Shown in pieces: positions 56,686-64,000 of a DNA stretch of 64,000 nucleotides. A model generated the notes under the pieces. The model was not told the origin of the DNA. It worked only from the letters and a program-made list of their open reading frames with translations, and made no database searches. The number at the start of each line of letters is the position of its first letter. Positions within the stretch are counted from its first letter, which is position 1. Both the position numbers and the translations under genes were made by a program. The DNA is from Eudromia elegans (taxonomy: Eukaryota > Chordata > Aves > Tinamiformes > Tinamidae). The stretch is taken from positions 951,972 to 1,015,971 of the forward strand of contig PTEX01000147.1 of NCBI GenBank assembly GCA_003342815.1. The letters are read 5' to 3'.

Positions 56686-58078
56686 AGAATGACAAGAGTA
56701 ATGATGAAGCCTTAAAAAAAGATTTAAAATAGAAACAATGCACATGAGCACTTCTAATGACAAGCTGGTGTGTAGATGGTACCAGTGCCAATGTTTAGTC
56801 AGCAGTATTAATGTTGCTGAAACAGAACATGTTTTTCAGAATGTCAACAGTATTTTATAAAGCCTGTTCAACCAATTCAACAAAGTAATACTTAGAAAAT
56901 AATGGGAATGTATAATAAATATATTGAAAGTGGGGTGCATAATAAACAGACTGCTTTTGTCTGAAGCAATGCTGGAGGGTTTTCAAGTCCTCTGGGCAGC
57001 AGTTTTTCCACCTTGGAGGCGGCAGTTTGCATTAAAGGGGCTGGGATTTGAGTTTCTTATTTCAGTGCCTCCCTGGCCTTGCAGTGGGTGGGAAGACTTT
57101 GATGATTAAAGATGGCTGTTCCTTTTCTGAGGGCGATGGACAAGAAAATGCAAATCCAAGGGCTTTGAGTGACCAACCGAGTGGGTGTCACTCAGCATGA
57201 GTGGCACTAAGGTTACTGGTAAGCGCTAAAGGGAAAGAAAGTTTGGTACTCTGCTGTGGTGAAAAGGAGGAGATTGCTTTGTCAAAGTCTGTTGAAGAGA
57301 GTTCATATTAAATTATTAAGCTGTATTGTAATTTCTAAAGGGAGAAAGAGAAAAATGTAATATGTCTTGTGACTTCAGTAATTATTTTAGGTAGCATTTT
57401 AGATAACATTTTAGATATGAGTTAATTTAAATTAACATTTTTTTTTCCTGAGATTGGTTTACAGTTTATTGTATAAGCCTATCAGTAGACTCTAAAACAT
57501 CTTGTCTCTCGTGCCTTGTGGCCGTCTGCACTGCCATTGTAGTGGACAGCAGCAGCATTTCTCTGCCCATTTAATTTTCAAGGGCTGAGAGGCTAATAGG
57601 AGAAAGCAAATCAGGGAAGATAGTTCTTAGAAATCCCTCTGACCGCAAGAATAGCGTTCAAGCTATTGTTGGTTATCCATACACTGCGCTTAGCTTCTGG
57701 TGAGAGATTGACACCTGCTTTAAGAAAGATATTAGCATCAAATGTTCAAAACCCAGTGAAAATGTATTATTTTCTATATGCTAAGTGAATATGTAGTCAC
57801 AGTCATTTGCCTTAACTAGAGTAAGTCATTTTTTTATAAAATGAGAACTATTAATATAGTTTGTGTTTTGTTTTTATCCTTTACAGACACCTTTTGTTGT
57901 TTAGCACATTATTTCGGCATAAATTTTAAACTAAACTTTGTAACTTTACCAGGTGTTTTAGTAATTATCATATTTCTTAAAAATATTTGATTTATGCTCT
58001 TTGATTTACCCATCACATTGTATAATACTTAACTTTTTTTGTTGTTGTTTGGTTTCCCATCATGCTAACAAGCAGGCA

Positions 58079-58110
58079 TTGTGATACTGCATACTTTGTG
58101 ATACTGTATG
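58079..58110 (+). repeat. Short tandem duplication, 17-bp period
   Basis: ttgtgatactgcata (58079-58093) recurs as ttgtgatactgtatg (58096-58110) with two differences. No function is apparent. Confidence 0.7.
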
Positions 58111-61100
58111 CATGAAAAAGCAATTTATTTAAGCAAAGTAATCCCTTGTGTTTTGTGGAGAGAAGAAGGGAAAAAAACCCCTAGAACTTAAACCCGAGAG
58201 TAATGATAATTAAGGGTGTGACTGAATCCAATTTTGCTGAGAATATTAAACTCCTGGGACCAAGCCAGTGTTTATGAATGCATTTTGGGGGTGATTGTAA
58301 CAGTCTTTTACTTTGTTTTTATCAGTATACAGATAAGGATATTATAATCTAGATAAAGATGTAATTCCAAGCTATTCAAGGGCGGTGGAGGAATTCATAG
58401 CTCTCTTGATAGGAGGAAGTGATACTGGGATTGTGCCAGTCTATTACCCCTAGGCTTTGCAGTTACAGAGCTGAGTTGCTCATAATAACTGGATAAAATG
58501 AGGTAAAAACGGCCACACTGCTCTATTGGAACCAGGGCTCAAGTGGCCAGAGGTCCAGACTGATTCTGAGGTGAGTATTTGGGGGCAATGTATGCTTTAG
58601 TATACGTGGCTAAGAGTACACAGGTACAGAGCCTGGAAAAATAAATACTTTGTTAATGTATTGAGCTGTACTTTTAGTAGTTTCATCTGTGGTAATTAAG
58701 AAATAAGTTGGGATTTTTAGAGAAGCCAAGAGAAGCGTGATATGTGCTTTCTACTGTGTATCTCTGGAACAAGTGACTCTCTCCCTTAGGCAAGGATACA
58801 ATTTCAAAGTACTTGTGCATCTTCATTAGCATTAGCTAATTAAGCTATAATGTCAGAGAAGCTAAAATGAGCAGATATATACAATCAATTATTAATACTT
58901 AAGAAAAGTTTTCCAAATTTATAGCAGTTTACTTACACCATGGCTTATGTTTGTATTTAGTGCTTTTTCACAAACAAATGTAGCGATAAGACAAGCAACT
59001 TATTGACACCTGTGTGGAACAATCTCATTTGAAGCACGCTTTACTATCTGCTATAAAATTTGGAATTTTTTATATGTAATCAATACTGATGTATTGGATG
59101 GAGTGTTAATGTTGATGATTAAGTTTGGCTATAATGCTAATCCTGTAGTGCTGGAGGATTCCAGTAATGAGAGTGGGAATGATGGGGAGTGGGAAAAGCG
59201 TTAGCTGGTCTTCTCTCAACACACTTAGTAGCAATTGTATTTGTTTCCATTCTTCATCTGTAAAATAGATAAAATATTTCACAGGACTGTTAGAAATTTG
59301 TTAACTAATATTTATGTGCAACTATCCTAGCATGTCCATGAAGTGAAAAATAATAAAGAACAATTTTCTCTAGAGCATGTTTTGAATTGCGTGCGATGAG
59401 GCTTGGTTGGCTGCTGGACAATAATTAATTACAATTTGTGAATCAGTTACTTGGTAACTGAGAATTTTTTCTGTTGAAGCAAAAAAGGTGTGGTGGAAAT
59501 GGGTGAACAAGGGATGGTTTATACAGCAAATCCTGCATTTTTTTCCTTAATCTTTGCTTACTTAATGTTGTGTATGTGTTGATAGTGCAAGAAAGATGAG
59601 TTCGAGATGGCAATGAGGAATGTTGGAGTTCTTTCCTTAGTGACACTTTTCCCAAGCAGGCAGGAGATATTCCTGTGGGCCATTGGCTCGTAGATGTTGA
59701 TGTAGAGATGCTTTTGTTATGTGCAGGACTGAGGAAAAAATACTTGCATATATATTTAAATATATAAAAGCTATTTCTGGGCATGTTTTTTTCTACATGT
59801 ACATGGAAAACCAATTGTGGAAATAATTATAGTATTAAAGAATAGGGCAGTTTGCATCTGTAAAGACGCAGCATTTAGAATGCTTTTATTTATACGACCT
59901 TTGTAACATTTGTATTTGTAGAGTTAAAATAATTAGTTATTTACTTTCTTTGAACACATCTGCACTACATAAGCAGGATACAAGATTTAGTGATGGAGAA
60001 CCTTGCTCATAGCAACCAGGAGGCTTCCTCCTTCAGCAGAAATAAACAGATGCTATTTTCTTTTTAATTGTACCAATTTTTGAATAATTATTGGCAAATA
60101 GCAGAAGAACATTACCCAAAGCTTTCAGTAAGCCCTTTCTTTTCACAAAATCCATTCCTAACTAAAAGATGGAGTAAAAATATAAACAGCTTATCTACTG
60201 TCTGCACTTTATTTGTGTCTGCTGGTTCTCTACTAATGTCAAAGAGATGTATGTTGTGCTATTAGCAGCTCTGACATGGATTACTTTCAAATTCACTCTA
60301 TTCTTTCTGATTCCCATCTCCCAGGCCTGAGCAGTGATATAATTACTGCAGTTTCTCCCTGAGCAAAAAGAGCTGTAGAGGAAAGGAGCCTGCAATCATG
60401 TTATTTCACAGCCTTGATTTCTGTCTAGATGGTATAAATTTCCTTAGGTTTCAATATGATTTAGAGATGCAATTTAATTTTGATCTGTATTTCCCTTCTT
60501 TTAAAAATGAAATGTTATTTGTATGTTCAGTACATATAATTCCTTTAAGATTTTTCTCTATAAAATTTGCGGGTAATAATTTGTGTTATCTAAATTTAGG
60601 CTTGAAAAACAAAGCATCTCATGTGCCGTTGTCTTTTAATTGCAGGGAGTGCCAAGTGGCTTGGGGCTATTTGGAAAACTGCTGCTTTTTCTGGCCAATT
60701 CCTTACCGCAGATCTTTAGGGATATGGGTTTGCCTGCACCATAGAGAGCAAGCCCTGGCGTGGGAGCTCCCTTTTGAGGAACAGCTGCTGTGGTGCTAAA
60801 ATACCTCTGACAAGAACTGCCAAAATTAGTAGAACATTGCGATTAGGAAGGTATCAAAAGCACGAACCTAAAATCCTGCTTGCCACAGATTTGTAAATGA
60901 CTATCAATTAGTATCCTAATATTTTGAGCACAGTCATGAATATTCATTTTCCCCATTTGTCAGATTGCATTTATTGTAGTTTTACATCCTATTATAATCA
61001 GGATGTTGTAGTAACATTTTAAATGGCTGTATTCACTCTGAAATTTTATTTAATTGAGTTCATTTTTTAAAACATGAAAAATGAAAGGCTGATTTTTTTT

Positions 61101-62857
61101 CTCATCCTGCCTTTGAGTTGTTTCAGTGTGAATAAGCACAGTACAAATGCTTGCATGTCTCAATGTAAGGGACTTTTTGTTGTAGAAAATGGTCCTTAGA
61201 TGCGGGTGGCTGTAGAGGTAGGCTGGCAGCTGGACACGTGCAGCGCTGTTCATGCATCATGCTCCACCATGGGTTCAGACAGCGCTTCTATTTGTTTCTC
61301 ATTAGAAGTTGCTTCTTCTGCCACATTGCTGTCTTCCTAAAATTAGCTTTGAGTTCTCCATTGGTGGCTTGATAGTGATTGTGGCCCATGTGTAGCAGAA
61401 CCCAAGCTCCCATCTAGTCCTTCCCCTCGATTTTTCCCTTGTCTTTCACACCTGTGGGTCAGGTTGTGTTTTCTCGTGTGAAATTTGAACTACAGCGGTT
61501 TAAATAATGTGCTAGAAACTAAAAGCAGTGCAGATACAAGGTAAAAACAGATGTAATTGTACTTAGTTTTGAACTACTAAAAGCTGTTCAGGAGTATGTG
61601 TCACAAGACTAATTGCAGAAGATGGAAGGTTGGTCCTTCTGATTTCCCAGCTGATTGAAGGTATTCAGAGCTTTTCAAGTCCATGCCGCTTTTCAACTCT
61701 CCTTCTACCTCTGTTCATTCTCCTTTGGCTTCCTCAGTGTATGAGTCAGGGAGAGATGAAAAGAAAAATTATCAAAGGAGAGCAAACTAGATATTTAAAA
61801 TATCAACAGTTTCTGAGCTCTACCTAGTGGTTCCTTAGTGCTCCAGAACAAAGGGGCTTGGCTGTGTATTTCGAGTTAACACATGTTTACAAGATTTGCA
61901 GCACCAAGGGTGTTCCTGAAGAACATTCCCTGGTCCAGCCAACATAGATATAAGAGAGAGAAGCTTGGCAAAGCTAAGAGCATGAATCTTTTATGTTTTG
62001 GGATCTTTGCTCCTTCTCTCTGTTCTCAAACTATTAAACTTGTGTTAATGGGTTGTGTAACCACATTTTGATTTCTGACACATAGTTTTATTGTTTGTTT
62101 GTCATTTGTTGCTCTGCTGTTACAGGGGAGCTTTGTACCTTGTCAGTCCCTTTCTGATGGTCTGCTTGCCTTAAATGTTTATGAAAGTGCTCCTAGAGGC
62201 CCCGCTTTGCTTGCTCACTGTTTGGGACATGGACTTGAAATTTTGTCCATGGATTAATGAGAATATAAATACTTATTTCTGATACCTCAAGGTCCTAACT
62301 TGGAGGTAAACAGCTAATATGAGCTGCATGTACTCTGCCTCTTGTGCTGACACAGCATGAGGATTAATAAAAGAGACTGAATTTGTGTTTCTTCCACATA
62401 AGACCAAATCTTTTAATGACAACTTGTCTCTGCTACTACAGGACTCTCTAACACTAAATCATTTTAGTGCATCACTTCTGTTTTCCTTCCATAATTTTTG
62501 TGTGTTTGACAACTTTAATGCAGAATTCTTTCTGAGAGTTGCTGTTTTCAGGTTTTGGTGTGCAGTTAACTCAAGGAACATTCTGCACAAACACGCTCTT
62601 TTTTTTTATAGAGCTCTTATAAGTAGAGAAGAATAAAATCTATTTGGAGTTGGTATAATTACAGAATCAGTGGAGGGATTTAAAAATAGCTAGTCTCAGA
62701 TGGTATTTGATAAAGGTAACTAAAGCTTGAAGAGTAATGATAAAAACCTTTAGTTCTGCTGCTCTCCCATAGTACTTCAAGCTTAATGTGTCACAATCAA
62801 AACAGTAGCTTCTAGCCTTGAAACCTGACTGATGGAAACTTTGTCCACTGCAGAAAT

Positions 62858-62875
62858 GGGGGGGGGAGGGGGAGG
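62858..62875 (+). repeat. G-rich run
   Basis: Nine G are followed by AGGGGGAGG, an 18-base purine run able in principle to form a G-quadruplex. It sits just upstream of the 5' edge of the long CR1 fragment. Confidence 0.8.
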
Positions 62876-62904
62876 CTAGTTACCTGATGTCTATTTAAAG
62901 GAAC

Positions 62905-63830
62905 CTCCATGACTGGAGAATGGGCAAAGAGGAATCCTGTCAAGTCCAACAGAAGGAAATGCCCTGGGCAAGGAATACCCCTGGGCATCAGGAAAGGTTG
63001 GGGGCTGACAAGCTGGAGAGCAGCTTGGCAGCCGGTGTCCTGGCACAGAATGTGCTCACCATGAGCCAGCAAAGTGGCCTGGAAGCTAAGACAACCAAGA
63101 GCACTCTGGGCTGTGCTAGGCAGGACTTGGCTAGGGAGGTGACCTTTGTCCTCCAGCAACCACTCCTGGAGGATGGGGTTCAGTGCTGGGTTTCCCTGTA
63201 CAAGAAAGGCAGGGTCATCAAGGAGCAAATCAGGATAAAGCTAGAATCCTGAAAAACTTGTATTCAGATCCTCTTCAAATCAAAAACCTAAATTTAATCC
63301 TAATCTTCCTCTTTGATCAAGTTAGGGTTCAAATGGGGCTCTCTGTAAGCTCTTTCTCAAACATCCAAAGAAAGCAGACTATCATCAAGAGGACTGCAAA
63401 GCAGCACCACCGAGGTGGTAAAGGACTTGGTGTAGCTGATGTATGAGGTGCAGGTAAGAGAGCTGGCAAGAGAAAACTTGGAGGGATCTCACTGGTACGT
63501 AGAAATACGACAGAAGGAGGGGTTGTGAAAAAGATGGTGTAAGTCTTTTCAGGGTGCCCAGTGACAGGAAGAGAAGCAGTGGGCACAAACTGTAATGCAG
63601 GAAATTCTGTTTAAATGTGAGGTAACACTGTTTGACTGTGAAGATGATTGAATGCTGGAACAGATTACCTGGAGAGTTTATGGCATCTCTGTCCTTGGAG
63701 ATACTCAAATCTCAACTGGACATGGTTTTGAAAAACCTACCGTAGCTACCACTGCATGTGCAGAGGATTGAACTGGATGATCTCCAAGTATTTCTTCCAA
63801 ACTCAGCTCTCCTGTATTTCTATAATAGTA
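62905..63830 (+). mobile_element. Long CR1 LINE copy, sense, reverse-transcriptase C-terminus to near the 3' end
   Basis: This is the best-preserved repeat in the window. A partly open frame (62920-63252) still reads like the C-terminal section of the CR1 ORF2 protein, with RLGADKLESS, then TMSQQSGLEAK and VQCWVSLYKK in the expected order. Next come the post-RT phrases 'gggtgcccagtgacaggaag' and 'gtgggcacaaactgtaatgc', then 'caggaaattctgtttaaatg', 'gatactcaaatctcaactgg' and 'aactggatgatctccaagta'. The 3' octamers are worn ('ctgtatttctataatag'). Frameshifts and stops after 63252 show it is dead. Host-genome retrotransposon, same strand as RABGAP1L. Its style is that of avian CR1 families and supports a bird origin. 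Confidence 0.9.
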
Positions 63831-64000
63831 CTAGAAAAACCTCTGCTGGAATTTGACAACTTATTTGTATACTAATAATTTTTTTTCATTATGGTAATTA
63901 TTCTAAAAGTTTGGGGTTTTGTGTGGGATTTTTTGGGGAGGGAGATGAATGTATCTTTTCAGGGATGAAATGTTAACAAAGGATATACTTTACTCACCTT

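Larger units (their letters stand above)
42416..64000 (+). other. RABGAP1L: Large RABGAP1L intron, part downstream of GPR52
   Basis: This is the continuation of the intron that began at 18136; no TBC-domain exon was found up to the window end. Recognised contents are an AT/CA microsatellite (44899-44926), a T9A14 block (46572-46594), an old CR1/L3-like fragment (49000-49470), an antisense CR1 tail (56600-56685), two short tandem duplications (55695-55730, 58079-58110), a G-rich run (62858-62875) and a long CR1 copy (62905-63830). Open frames such as 48120-48521 and 60398-60799 resemble no family. In the rest of this region I see nothing. Confidence 0.85.

Noticed and set aside
60398-60799. 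133-codon + strand open frame
   Set aside because: Composition is that of translated AT-rich intron, with no recognised motif or supporting splice context.
62812-63228. 138-codon - strand open frame
   Set aside because: It is antisense to the CR1 copy whose + strand still reads as CR1 ORF2 protein.
18136-64000. Search for the next RABGAP1L exon (the TBC segment with ITRDIHRTFPAHDYF)
   Set aside because: Reading through all frames by eye gave no match, so the intron is taken to extend past the window. A translated search with the orthologous protein would settle this.

Overview
The window looks like nuclear DNA from a bird. The evidence is AT-rich sequence with long introns, GT-AG splice sites, CR1-type LINE fragments with the avian/crocodilian 3' octamer repeat, no Alu or L1 sequence, and two vertebrate genes whose proteins are immediately recognisable. 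The species cannot be named from the sequence. Six isolated ambiguous bases (2481, 13181, 15059, 25109, 28306, 35369) suggest a draft assembly; none lies in a recognised coding exon.

The whole window is one internal slice of RABGAP1L on the + strand, a Rab GTPase-activating protein with a TBC domain. Three consecutive coding exons are present (1137-1281, 13460-13553, 17985-18135). They join in frame across introns of about 12.2 kb and 4.4 kb. They encode the acidic linker before the TBC domain and then the start of that domain. The next intron begins at 18136 and no later RABGAP1L exon was found, so it appears to run past the end of the window (more than 45.8 kb).

Nested inside that last intron, on the same strand, is the complete 361-codon intronless reading frame of GPR52 (39697-40782), an orphan Gs-coupled receptor. 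A strong CpG island lies 1.6 to 2 kb upstream (about 37640-38080). A good splice donor (38617/38618) and a strong polypyrimidine tract and acceptor (39505/39506) suggest that GPR52 has a spliced non-coding first exon driven by this island. The island could instead be an internal RABGAP1L promoter. The presumed 5' UTR carries four small upstream ORFs, one of them a bare start-stop. A likely poly(A) signal sits at 42393-42398.

Everything else is intron. It contains seven recognisable or probable CR1-family fragments (the best at 62905-63830, 9815-10335 and 24765-24925), a few microsatellites, some short tandem duplications and hairpins, and long stretches where nothing could be identified. I saw no prokaryote-like system, CRISPR array, viral insertion, rRNA or tRNA. 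The items most worth a second look are the CpG-island/GPR52 transcript architecture, the uORF cluster, a GC hairpin abutting the branch-point region of the first RABGAP1L exon here, and an open frame at 25526 that begins exactly at a splice acceptor and is in phase with the preceding RABGAP1L exon.
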